Below are positions 6,661-13,879 of a DNA stretch of 13,897 nucleotides, piece by piece. Position 1 is the first letter of the stretch, and each line of letters begins with the position of its first letter. Both the position numbers and the translations under genes were made by a program. The stretch comes from JAMBLL01 sp964460075. Lineage in GTDB: Bacteria; Actinomycetota; Acidimicrobiia; Spongiisociales; UBA5794. The stretch lies in contig CAYWPC010000041.1 in the NCBI GenBank assembly GCA_964460075.1, positions 1-13,897 of the forward strand, given 5' to 3'. The notes beneath the pieces are model-generated. The model was not told the origin of the DNA, ran no database searches, and saw nothing but the letters and a program-made list of their open reading frames with translations.

Positions 6661-7135
6661 CCTGTTCCATGGAAATGCTGGTGTGGCAATCAAGGAGGCA
6701 GAGGGTGCATGGTGTCGAGAGAACCTGTCGAACCTCGACGTCATCGATTTGGGTGACGCGATCCACTTCGTACAGGAAACCCACCCCGAGACGATTGGCG
6801 CCGAGCTATCCACATGGTTCGGAGGGCTCTGAACTCAACGATCGGCCACACACGAGATCGAAGGGACTGGATCATGAACGGGCCTACGCCAACCTTCCAT
6901 GAAGGCTTCACCTCTGTGTCAACCCTGCCCTAGAACAGATGGCAGGAACCTCATAGGCATACCGGAGGTGTTGAGTGGTCGGCCACATCCAACGCGTTCC
7001 TCCACATGTGACTGCACCCACGTCAGAGCGGTTGGTTGGACGCGAGTATTCTTGCTGTGGGGTGTCCTCGTGGGCCGATCCTGTTCGTAGGGAGGGTGAG
7101 CGCGGCATCGGCCGGCACGAACGCAAGGAGCACGC
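6661..7135. other. Degenerate insertion debris and 5' region of the DGPF gene
   Basis: No intact gene is seen between the istB remnant and the DGPF gene. Open frames on both strands (for example plus strand 6518-6832) mirror the istB remnant or are short and unlike known proteins. The last ~100 bases would hold the promoter of the sigma-factor operon. TATTCT at 7047-7052 could serve as a -10, but I find no matching -35. Confidence 0.4.
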
Positions 7136-7498
7136 ATGAGCCAGTACCTGTTATCGACATACGGCGGAGAGGGTGCAACCCACGAGCCCATGACGCCTGA
7201 GGAGATGCAATCGATGATGGGGCGCATCATGGCGCTCGAAGCCGAGATGAAGGCGGGCGGCGCATTCGTCTTCACCGGACGGCTGCATGGCCCGGACACG
7301 GCCACGGTCGTCCGTTCCAACGACGGCGGCCTGGTTATGACCGACGGGCCGTACGCCGAGTCCAAGGAGCACATCGCTGGTTTCTACATCATCAACGCGG
7401 ACGACCTCGACGCAGCGCTGGCCTGGGCCGGAAAGGTCGTGGACGTCATCAACCATCCCATCGAAGTCGTTCCGTTCTTCGAGATGCCCGGTTCGTGA
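7136..7498 (+). CDS. YCII-related (DGPF-domain) protein
   Basis: This is a 120-residue single-domain protein with the ferredoxin-like YCII fold. DGPYAE at residues 70-75 is the signature (DGPF/Y) of the group, and the ending (NHPIEVVPFFEM) is typical. The start is well supported: AAGGAG at 7125-7130 lies five bases before the ATG. DGPF proteins regularly sit next to ECF42 sigma factors and are believed to act with them; their biochemical role is not settled. The sigma gene begins three bases after this stop, so the two form one operon. Confidence 0.88.
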   Translation: MSQYLLSTYGGEGATHEPMTPEEMQSMMGRIMALEAEMKAGGAFVFTGRLHGPDTATVVRSNDGGLVMTDGPYAESKEHIAGFYIINADDLDAALAWAGKVVDVINHPIEVVPFFEMPGS

Positions 7499-7501
7499 CG
7501 T

Positions 7502-8755
7502 GTGACCCGTCCCGTTCCGCCGAATCGGGATGCGACCACCGTTGAGCATGTGTTCAGGGAGGCCTACGGCCAAGCAGTGGCGACGCTCGTCCGCCTATTC
7601 GGCGACATCACGCTCGCCGAAGATGCTGTCCAGGACGCGTTCGTGGCGGCAACCGACCGGTGGGAGCGTCACGGCATCCCACCCAACCCGGCGGGATGGA
7701 TCGTAACGACGGCAAGAAATCGAGCGATTGACGGCCTCCGCCGTTCCACCAGGGGTCGGGAGCTTTACACGCAGCTCGGTGTAGAACTCGACACGTCGGA
7801 TGGGTCAGGGGCTCGAAGCTGGGGAGAGGACGGACCGGTGAGCGACGATCAACTCCGGCTGATCTTCACCTGCTGCCACCCTGCGCTGCGAACGGAGCAT
7901 CGTGTGGCTTTGACCCTGCGACTGCTTGGCGGGCTGAGTATTGGCGAGGTTGCCAGCTCGTTTCTCGTAAGCGAGTCGACCATGGCGAAACGTCTCGTGC
8001 GTGCCAAATACAAGATCAAGGTGGCCAAGATCCCGTATCGAGTGCCGGAAGAGGTCGACCTACCCGAGCGCGTTCAGGCAGTTCTGTTGGTGCTGTATCT
8101 CATTTACAACACCGGTGTGGACGGTACAGAACGGGCCATGTTGCGGATCGAGGCGATTCGGCTCGCCCGGCTTCTCGTCGAACTGATGCCCACCGAACCG
8201 GAAGTAGCAGGGCTGCTCGCGCTGATGCTGCTCAACGAGTCACGAGCAACTGCCCGCACATCAGACGGCGACCTCGTGCTCCTAGCCGATCAGGACAGGA
8301 CCACGTGGGACCGCGCAATGATCGAAGAGGGACACGGAATCGTTCGATCTTGTATTCGCCGTGACAAGCCGGGCCCGTTCCAGCTCCAGGCCGCGATCCA
8401 AGCAGTGCACTGTGGAGCCGGTACCTTCGAGGCCACGGATTGGCGCCAAATCGTCGCGCTCTACGACCATCTCTACTCGCTGATGGCCACGCCAGTGGTC
8501 GCACTCAACCGGGCCATTGCTGTCGGTGAGACCGAAGGACCGGGCGCCGCACTTGCTGTGCTTGACGGAATCGCCGTCGAGCTCGATAGCTATCACTTGA
8601 TGCACGCAGCCCGCGGGGAGATGTTGCGTCGGCTCGGCAGGCGAAACGCAGCGAAGGCTGCCTACGAGCGGGCCTTCGACCTCGCGGTGAACGAGGCGGA
8701 CCGGCGGTTTCTCATGCAACAGATCGAGGGAATCGATCTCCAGAGCGTCCCGTGA
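7502..8755 (+). CDS. RNA polymerase sigma factor, ECF42 type, with C-terminal extension
   Basis: This is a 417-residue extracytoplasmic-function-like sigma factor, roughly twice the usual ECF length. Sigma region 2 lies at about 14-82 (LAEDAVQDAFVAA, PAGWIVTTARNRAIDGLRR as its end). Region 4 spans about 120-178, with IFTCCHPAL, then VALTLRLLGGLSIGEVA and the recognition part SESTMAKRLVRAK. From about 180 on there is a helical, TPR-like extension containing VLYLIYNTG and, near the end, LGRRNAAKAAYERAFDLA. This layout and the DGPF partner define the ECF42 group, which lacks a classical membrane anti-sigma factor; none is seen here. The GTG start at 7502 is three bases after the DGPF stop with no strong ribosome binding site, suggesting coupling. 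The inducing signal is unknown. Confidence 0.92.
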   Translation: MTRPVPPNRDATTVEHVFREAYGQAVATLVRLFGDITLAEDAVQDAFVAATDRWERHGIPPNPAGWIVTTARNRAIDGLRRSTRGRELYTQLGVELDTSDGSGARSWGEDGPVSDDQLRLIFTCCHPALRTEHRVALTLRLLGGLSIGEVASSFLVSESTMAKRLVRAKYKIKVAKIPYRVPEEVDLPERVQAVLLVLYLIYNTGVDGTERAMLRIEAIRLARLLVELMPTEPEVAGLLALMLLNESRATARTSDGDLVLLADQDRTTWDRAMIEEGHGIVRSCIRRDKPGPFQLQAAIQAVHCGAGTFEATDWRQIVALYDHLYSLMATPVVALNRAIAVGETEGPGAALAVLDGIAVELDSYHLMHAARGEMLRRLGRRNAAKAAYERAFDLAVNEADRRFLMQQIEGIDLQSVP

Positions 8756-8797
8756 AGTCGGTACAGGACTGGCTGGATCTTCGTCGAAAACGTCGTT

Positions 8798-8821
8798 GCG
8801 CGCCGTAAAGACATGGCGCGC
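8798..8821. terminator. GC hairpin between convergent genes
   Basis: GCGCGCC (8798-8804) and GGCGCGC (8815-8821) form seven G/C pairs around a ten-base loop. The hairpin lies midway in the 83-base gap between the convergent sigma-factor and ArsR-rhodanese genes, so it may serve both. No T-run follows on either strand. Confidence 0.55.
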
Positions 8822-8838
8822 GCACAACCCGTGTCATG

Positions 8839-9543
8839 TCACGTCGGAGATGTGCCATGTGCGCTGCTCGATTCGACGACACCTCCACTCCGCCGCCATT
8901 CGGGGAGGCCGTCTTGGAGGCGACGGGCCGAGCGTCCGGTCGCGATCAGCCTACGGATCGCCTGGTCGGCATACACGCAGTAGGGGCCCCTGCAGTAGGC
9001 AACGATCTCGTGATCCGTTGGCACGTGGGTGAGCAGCTCGTCGAGCTGGTCGGGTGGCATAGGGATGGCACCGGGGATGTGTCCTGCGTTGTATTCGATC
9101 ATTGGGCGAACGTCGATGAGCGTCGCCTCACCGCTCTCAAGGCGATCTCGGAGCTGGCTTCTGGTGATTGCGGCTATCTCGTCACGGTTCCCGAGGTAGG
9201 CGTTGGCGAGTTCCTCGATGTCTGCCAGATGTCGTGTCGTCACGTCACGCAGTGCAGCCCAAAGCTCGTATACGCGTTCGTCTGCAAGGCAGTAGTAAAT
9301 GTGGGTGCCCTTCCGTCTGGTTGCGACGAGCCCGACGCGGGCGAGCACGCGAAGGTGGTGTGAGGTGTTCGCAACGCTCTGGTCGATAGCAGTCGAGACG
9401 CTCTCGACGCTTCTCTCTCCCTGAGAGAGCAATTCGATGATCTCTGTCCTTCGGCCGCTAGCCAGCGCGCCAGCGACCGCTGCAAAGCCGTCGAAGAGCG
9501 CGTTCTTGGCGCTGCGTTGCCCGATCGTTGACTCTGGGGTCAC
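8839..9543 (-). CDS. ArsR-family repressor fused to a rhodanese domain
   Basis: This 234-residue regulator has an N-terminal ArsR winged helix (about 15-100), with recognition region VANTSHHLRVLARVGLV (58-73) and the wing ATRRKGTHIYYCLAD (74-88). A complete rhodanese domain follows (about 125-222): LIDVRPMIEY, AGHIPGAI and the active loop YCRGPYC, with the catalytic C184 and a second C189. ArsR-rhodanese fusions are thought to sense sulfane sulfur or persulfide through the rhodanese cysteine. The only cysteine in the ArsR part is C85 in the wing, so the classical two-cysteine sensor of SqrR/BigR is not present. The GTG start is fixed by AGGAGG at 9553-9548, four bases upstream. It is divergent from the persulfide-dioxygenase-like gene, and two palindromes in the gap are its likely operators. 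Confidence 0.9.
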   Translation of the reverse strand: MTPESTIGQRSAKNALFDGFAAVAGALASGRRTEIIELLSQGERSVESVSTAIDQSVANTSHHLRVLARVGLVATRRKGTHIYYCLADERVYELWAALRDVTTRHLADIEELANAYLGNRDEIAAITRSQLRDRLESGEATLIDVRPMIEYNAGHIPGAIPMPPDQLDELLTHVPTDHEIVAYCRGPYCVYADQAIRRLIATGRSARRLQDGLPEWRRSGGVVESSSAHGTSPT

Positions 9544-9547
9544 GGTG

Positions 9548-9553
9548 CCTCCT
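9548..9553 (-). promoter_or_regulatory. Shine-Dalgarno AGGAGG of the ArsR-rhodanese gene
   Basis: A perfect AGGAGG on the minus strand, followed by CACC and the GTG start at 9543, decides the start codon of the repressor. Confidence 0.8.
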
Positions 9554-9578
9554 GGTTTCGTCGAAGACTAGTTGATAT

Positions 9579-9594
9579 TCAAAGGAATGTTTGA
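9579..9594. promoter_or_regulatory. Operator site 1, TCAAAGGAATGTTTGA
   Basis: This interrupted palindrome has TCAAA and TTTGA arms six bases apart. It overlaps the -35 TTGACA of the dioxygenase promoter and lies upstream of the divergent repressor gene. It differs from site 2 at only two central positions, so a dimeric repressor (the neighbouring ArsR protein) is the likely ligand. Confidence 0.7.
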
Positions 9595-9620
9595 CAATAG
9601 GATCACGTTACCTATACGAT
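9591..9620 (+). promoter_or_regulatory. Promoter TTGACA-N18-TACGAT
   Basis: A consensus -35 TTGACA (9591-9596) and a -10 TACGAT (9615-9620) are separated by 18 bases; an overlapping TATACG at 9613-9618 is an alternative -10. The transcript would begin near 9627, inside operator site 2. Occupation of either site would block RNA polymerase. Confidence 0.65.
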
Positions 9621-9622
9621 TC

Positions 9623-9638
9623 TCAAAGCAACGTTTGA
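9623..9638. promoter_or_regulatory. Operator site 2, TCAAAGCAACGTTTGA
   Basis: This is the second copy of the palindrome, at the predicted transcription start. Its centre is 44 bases from that of site 1, about four helical turns, which would place two repressor dimers on the same face of the DNA. Confidence 0.7.
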
Positions 9639-9643
9639 ATAAA

Positions 9644-9649
9644 GGGAGG
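9644..9649 (+). promoter_or_regulatory. Shine-Dalgarno GGGAGG deciding a GTG start
   Basis: GGGAGG is followed by a six-base spacer and GTG at 9656. The frame is also open upstream to 9572, but that extension runs through the promoter and both operators, so the GTG is the real start. Confidence 0.8.
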
Positions 9650-9655
9650 CTGTTC

Positions 9656-11008
9656 GTGGAAATCGTGCCGATCATCGATACAGGACTGGGGAATAGCAGC
9701 TACGTCGTGGACCTCGGCGACGGCGGCGCCCTTGTTGTCGACCCAGAACGCAACCCCGGCCCGTACCTGAGGGCAGTCGAAGAACGGAACCTGCAACCAC
9801 GATTCACGATCGAGACCCATCTCCATGCCGACTTCGTCTCAGGCAGTCGTGAGCTCATGGTCGCAGGAGCGACCCTGATCGCCCCTGCGGGAAGCGATCT
9901 GTCGTATGACTATCACAGACTTGACGATGGCGACGAAATCGATCTTGGTGGACTGACACTGAGAGCCATTGCAACGCCAGGGCATACGCCTGAGCACCTC
10001 GCATACCTGTTATCAGACGGCGCAGTGCCGGTTGCGTTGTTCTCCGGTGGAACGCTCATGGCAGGGGGAGTTGCGCGTACCGACCTCCTGTCGCCAGATC
10101 TGACAGAACCGCTCGCACGGGCTGCATACCGTTCGATCCGCGACCGACTTCTCGTTCTTCCAGACGACCTTCGGGTGTATCCGACCCACGGAGCGGGGTC
10201 GTTCTGCTCTGCGGGACCCGCAGGAGAGCGGACGACGACGATAGGCAGGGAGCGGCAATCCAACCCGCTGTTACAAGCCCAAACTGAGGATGCCTTCGTT
10301 GCGACCCTCCTCGGCGGGTTGGGCTCGTACCCGACCTACTTCGGTCGCATGCGCGACATCAACCGTGCCGGACCAGCCGTATACGGTGCAGTGCCACCAC
10401 AATTGCGGGCACTGTCGCCAATGGAGGTTGCATCGCTGCAGGCCGGTGGCGCCTTGGTCGTCGACGCCCGCCCAATCGATCAGTTCGCTTCCGGCCACAT
10501 TCCGAACGCACTCTCGATCGAACTTCGGGATCAGTTCGGCACTTGGCTGGGATGGCTTGCCGACCCGAGCCAGCCGATAGTCATCGTCTCCGACGACGGC
10601 CAGGATGTCTCCAGCCTTGTATGGCAGATGCTCAACATCGGATTCGAGCCGCCGAGGGGACTGCTTGCAGGAGGGATCGACGCATGGCGATCCGCTGGGT
10701 TGAGAACCGTGCAAACGGGTCTCACGACTCCCGACGGTGTCGTACCCGAAAGGGCGATCCTTGATGTGCGGCAGAACTCGGAGTGGGTGACCGGCCACGT
10801 CCCTGGGGCGATCAGCATCGAACTCGGTGAGATCGCAGCGAGCAAACACGATTTCACAGGAGGCGTCCAGGTTCACTGCGGCCACGGACAGCGAGCCATG
10901 ACCGCCGCCAGCCTCCTCGAGCAGAGAGGTGTCGAGTCGGTCACTGTCACCACAGGTGGACCGTCCGAGATCGCTGCGGTGGTTGCGGCCACGGACCCAT
11001 CTCAATGA
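9656..11008 (+). CDS. Persulfide-dioxygenase-like metallo-beta-lactamase protein with two rhodanese domains
   Basis: This 450-residue three-domain protein has the layout of CstB-type persulfide dioxygenase-sulfurtransferases. Residues ~1-235 form the metallo-beta-lactamase domain: THLHADF at 54-60 (H55, H57, D59), GHTPEH from H110, and PTHGAG with H178. A first rhodanese domain (about 262-350) has VSDDGQD (311-317) where the active cysteine belongs, so it is a pseudo-domain. The second (about 364-445) keeps it: C408 in VHCGHGQRA. Such enzymes oxidise glutathione- or low-molecular-weight persulfides to sulfite and can form thiosulfate. One oddity is that the position matching the iron-ligand aspartate (GD in ETHE1) is glycine here (FSGGTL, 129-134). 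This may be normal in the actinobacterial branch, but it leaves the metal chemistry open. It overlaps the MFS gene by ATGA and is divergent from the ArsR-rhodanese gene. Confidence 0.85.
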   Translation: MEIVPIIDTGLGNSSYVVDLGDGGALVVDPERNPGPYLRAVEERNLQPRFTIETHLHADFVSGSRELMVAGATLIAPAGSDLSYDYHRLDDGDEIDLGGLTLRAIATPGHTPEHLAYLLSDGAVPVALFSGGTLMAGGVARTDLLSPDLTEPLARAAYRSIRDRLLVLPDDLRVYPTHGAGSFCSAGPAGERTTTIGRERQSNPLLQAQTEDAFVATLLGGLGSYPTYFGRMRDINRAGPAVYGAVPPQLRALSPMEVASLQAGGALVVDARPIDQFASGHIPNALSIELRDQFGTWLGWLADPSQPIVIVSDDGQDVSSLVWQMLNIGFEPPRGLLAGGIDAWRSAGLRTVQTGLTTPDGVVPERAILDVRQNSEWVTGHVPGAISIELGEIAASKHDFTGGVQVHCGHGQRAMTAASLLEQRGVESVTVTTGGPSEIAAVVAATDPSQ

Positions 11009-12285
11009 CAGCTCCCAAGCAGCGCAGGATCCAGCTCGGCCTCCGCGCCAACCTGGCCCAGTTCACACTGCTCGTCGTTGTCAATGCTCTCGTCGGCGGC
11101 ATGCTGGGTCAGGAACGCACGGTTCTCCCTCTGCTCGCCCGCGACGAATTCGGTCTAGCGGGAATCACCGTCGCCCTGACGTTCATCGTGGCCTTCGGAC
11201 TGGTCAAGGCAGCCACAAACTTCGTAGCAGGCACACTCTCGGATCGGTTCGGTCGCAAGCCGATCCTGATCGTCGGTTGGCTGTTCGCCATCCCAGTCCC
11301 GCTCCTCCTCATCTGGGCCCCAGCGTGGGGTTGGGTGGTCTTCGCGAACGTGCTACTCGGGGTCAACCAGGGCCTGACGTGGTCGATAACCGTGATCATG
11401 AAAATCGACCTGGCTGGCCCCAAACAGCGCGGTCTTGCAATGGGGCTCAACGAGGCAGCAGGCTATCTGGCAGTTTCGGTGACAGCGCTCCTAACCGGAT
11501 TCATCGCAGCCAACGCTGGGCTGCGCCCTGAGCCGTTCTACCTCGGAATCGCCTACGCGGCTTTGGGACTTGGACTATCGACACTTTCCGTGCGTGAGAC
11601 GCTGCAATACGCCCACTTCGAGGCAGCAAACCACGAGGTGTCGCGAGCCGTGCGCAATGACCTGTCGACCAGAGAAGTGTTCACAGAGACAAGCTTCAAG
11701 GAGCCCTCTCTCTCGGCAGCGAGCCAGGCGGGACTCGTTAACAACCTCAACGACGGCATGGCCTGGGGACTGTTGCCACTGGTCTTTGCAGCTGCCGGCA
11801 TCTCGATCGGTCGCATCGGCGTGCTCGCAGCCCTCTACCCAGCCGTGTGGGGACTCGGGCAGCTCGTCACCGGGGCGTGGTCGGACCGTGTCGGCAGAAA
11901 GCGTCTCATCGTTGCAGGCATGTGGATCCAGGCTGTCGCCATCTCGCTCATAGCCATTGGACAGGGATTCACGATATGGGCAGCAGCGATGATCCTGCTC
12001 GGGCTAGGGACCGCCCTTGTATATCCGACACTGCTTGCATCTATCGGTGATGTTGCACATCCTCTCTGGCGAGCGTCTGCCGTTGGCGTGTACCGGCTGT
12101 GGCGTGACGCCGGGTTCGCGGTCGGAGCACTCCTCACCGGCATCATCGCCGACCTCGCCAACCCCCAAGCTGCCATCTGGACCGTCGCCGTCCTCACCGC
12201 CGGATCCGGCGCGATTGTTGCAGTGAGGATGTGCGAGACGCACGACGGAGCATCAGCGCGACCCGTTGGTGTGGTGCCTCGATAG
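11005..12285 (+). CDS. Major facilitator superfamily transporter
   Basis: This is a 426-residue membrane protein with about twelve hydrophobic helices in two halves. MFS motif A appears in both halves, GTLSDRFGRKPIL at 76-88 and GAWSDRVGRKRL at 290-301, joined by a hydrophilic central loop of about 45 residues (about 196-240). The ATG lies within the stop of the persulfide-dioxygenase-like gene (ATGA), so it belongs to the same regulated unit. MFS proteins move small molecules across the inner membrane with proton or sodium gradients. The substrate cannot be read from the sequence. Because sulfur-oxidising cst-type operons carry exporters for sulfite or thiosulfate, export of such a product is a reasonable inference. 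A nested palindrome follows the stop. Confidence 0.88.
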   Translation: MTAPKQRRIQLGLRANLAQFTLLVVVNALVGGMLGQERTVLPLLARDEFGLAGITVALTFIVAFGLVKAATNFVAGTLSDRFGRKPILIVGWLFAIPVPLLLIWAPAWGWVVFANVLLGVNQGLTWSITVIMKIDLAGPKQRGLAMGLNEAAGYLAVSVTALLTGFIAANAGLRPEPFYLGIAYAALGLGLSTLSVRETLQYAHFEAANHEVSRAVRNDLSTREVFTETSFKEPSLSAASQAGLVNNLNDGMAWGLLPLVFAAAGISIGRIGVLAALYPAVWGLGQLVTGAWSDRVGRKRLIVAGMWIQAVAISLIAIGQGFTIWAAAMILLGLGTALVYPTLLASIGDVAHPLWRASAVGVYRLWRDAGFAVGALLTGIIADLANPQAAIWTVAVLTAGSGAIVAVRMCETHDGASARPVGVVPR

Positions 12286-12330
12286 TTCCTGGTTCGGATC
12301 TTGACGGTTGACCATTGTGATCCGCGGGTG

Positions 12331-12382
12331 AGGGAGCGTGTGACCTCGCAAGCAGCGCTGCTTGGGTCGTCGTTGGCTCCCT
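12331..12382. repeat. Nested palindrome downstream of the MFS gene
   Basis: A perfect 16-base palindrome, CAAGCAGCGCTGCTTG (12349-12364), is flanked symmetrically, 11 bases away on each side, by AGGGAGC (12331-12337) and GCTCCCT (12376-12382). In between, five further G-C, A-T or G-T pairs can form. The whole 52-base element starts 45 bases after the MFS stop. It could be a transcription terminator without a T-tract, or a binding site acting on the following lipoprotein gene. Confidence 0.55.
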
Positions 12383-12529
12383 GCGTGGATTCGCCGTGCA
12401 TCTGCGGACGGCCCAGAGTGAATCATCAGGATTCGACCGGTGCGTCGTTTGACCCGGCTGGCGCTGGTAGTGTTGATGTACCGGGTGAGAACTGGATGTT
12501 GAACGGTTGAGTGCCACAGGGGGGACCAA

Positions 12530-13879
12530 GTGCTGCAAACCGCTTTCCGTTTCAGGTGGCTCCTTGTCGCTGCCGTCTTCGTTGCTGCTGGATGTGCAAG
12601 TGGGGGGACATCTCCCGAGGCAGGCCCCGGTACGTCGGTGAGCGTGGACAGTGGCGCAGCCGTGTCGCCTGACGGCCTTCTCACCGTCATCCCACCGGCC
12701 GGTTCTGCTCCCGTCACGATCACCGCAGGGGACCCAATCACCGAACTCGAAGGTCTAGGAGAGTCACTGCGTGCCTACGAACTTGGGCCTGACGGGGCGA
12801 CCTTCGAGCAACCGGTGGAACTACGTTTCGAAGTCACAGAAGATGAGCTTGCCGGCGGCGCGCTCGTCACCGCCCGTTCATCAGACGGATCCCTCGAAGC
12901 CCTCGAAGCAACCGTGGACCAGTCGGGCGAATCCGCAGTGATAACAGCCGCCATCGACCACTTCACCGTCGTCGAGGTGCGCTTCGGGTTGTACGTCGCC
13001 ATCACCGTGAAGGCTCCCACCAGAGCCAATGTCGGAGAACAGGTGCTGGCCAGCCTCAAGATCGAGCTGTCACCGAATCTCGTGCCCGAAGGCACCTCCC
13101 TGCCAGGCACACTCCAAGCTGACGCCCAATACCGGAGAGACGAAACCGAAGCCTCGCCGGGCTGGTCCAGTTCGGGCAGCATCTCGGGCCCTGATCCGAG
13201 CGACTTTTGGTGTGACTCTGCGGGTACCGGATCGATTTCGTACTCTGGGGTGGTGTACACCAGGTACACGGGCGCATACCTGTCCGAGAGGGACCGCGAA
13301 TTTGGTTGGCAAGTGACCACTTCAGCGAGCGGCCTTTCGGCAACTGTCGAATGCGTTGAGGAAGGCGTCGAGGTCCCCCCAGAGGACGTGAAGTGCCGAG
13401 ACCGCAACACTGGTGAGTACACCGACGGATGCACAGTTGCAGAGACCGTGACGGTCACTGACGGCGAGACGGTGAACTTCGGCATTGTCACAGACAAGAC
13501 GCTCACCGCCGGTGTCGATCAGTCCGTGGTGCTTTCGCTCTTCGCCGAAACGGCCGACGGCGCGATCGTGGCGATTGAATGCGGATTGAACCAGGGCTGT
13601 GTCGGTTTCTACGGTGCCGGGTTTGCGAACTTCGACGCCGACTTTCCCATTGAATCCACCGTGACAGATGGTGTATGGACCTTCGCGAGCGTTCCGCTCA
13701 CCGTTGCGGGGTCGAATGTCATGTTGGACGTCTCGCCAGGCGAACTGGTCGACGGCAGTGCAACGGTTGCTGGTGGTCCGGCTGTGCTCACAAGCGCAAC
13801 GCTGTACATCCAGGACGGAGACCTCGAGAGTGTCACGCTGATGTCACTCGAAGGGATTCGTAGCGCTCTTACCCCGTAG
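12530..13879 (+). CDS. Predicted secreted lipoprotein of unknown function
   Basis: This is a 449-residue protein starting at GTG 12530, five bases after AGGGGGG (12518-12524). The N terminus is a lipoprotein signal: basic RFRW, a hydrophobic stretch LLVAAVFVAAG, then C22 as the lipid-attachment residue. The lipobox (AAGC) is loose because the -3 position is alanine. A Gly/Ser/Pro linker follows. Residues ~45-150 (SPDGLLTVIPPAGSAPVTIT ... YELGPDGATFEQPVELRF) resemble ZU5-like beta domains of bacterial surface proteins. The rest is beta-rich, acidic and threonine-rich, with six further cysteines that could pair, including a CRDRNTGEYTDGC loop (about 287-299). I do not recognise a named family for the C-terminal part. 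It is probably a monocistronic surface protein; a weak TTGACC-N18-TTGATG at 12449-12478 may be its promoter. Confidence 0.75.
   Translation: MLQTAFRFRWLLVAAVFVAAGCASGGTSPEAGPGTSVSVDSGAAVSPDGLLTVIPPAGSAPVTITAGDPITELEGLGESLRAYELGPDGATFEQPVELRFEVTEDELAGGALVTARSSDGSLEALEATVDQSGESAVITAAIDHFTVVEVRFGLYVAITVKAPTRANVGEQVLASLKIELSPNLVPEGTSLPGTLQADAQYRRDETEASPGWSSSGSISGPDPSDFWCDSAGTGSISYSGVVYTRYTGAYLSERDREFGWQVTTSASGLSATVECVEEGVEVPPEDVKCRDRNTGEYTDGCTVAETVTVTDGETVNFGIVTDKTLTAGVDQSVVLSLFAETADGAIVAIECGLNQGCVGFYGAGFANFDADFPIESTVTDGVWTFASVPLTVAGSNVMLDVSPGELVDGSATVAGGPAVLTSATLYIQDGDLESVTLMSLEGIRSALTP

Noticed and set aside
6715..6731. Two TGTCGA motifs as ECF42 target promoters for the sigma operon
   Set aside because: They lie about 400 bases upstream of the DGPF gene, inside insertion debris, with no suitable -10. 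The hexamer is common in GC-rich DNA.
6518..6832. Plus-strand open frames opposite the istB remnant
   Set aside because: The minus strand carries the recognisable IstB end; the plus frames have no family pattern.
9572..9655. N-terminal extension of the persulfide-dioxygenase-like protein from a TTG at 9572
   Set aside because: The extension covers the promoter and both operator palindromes, and a strong Shine-Dalgarno sequence precedes the GTG at 9656.
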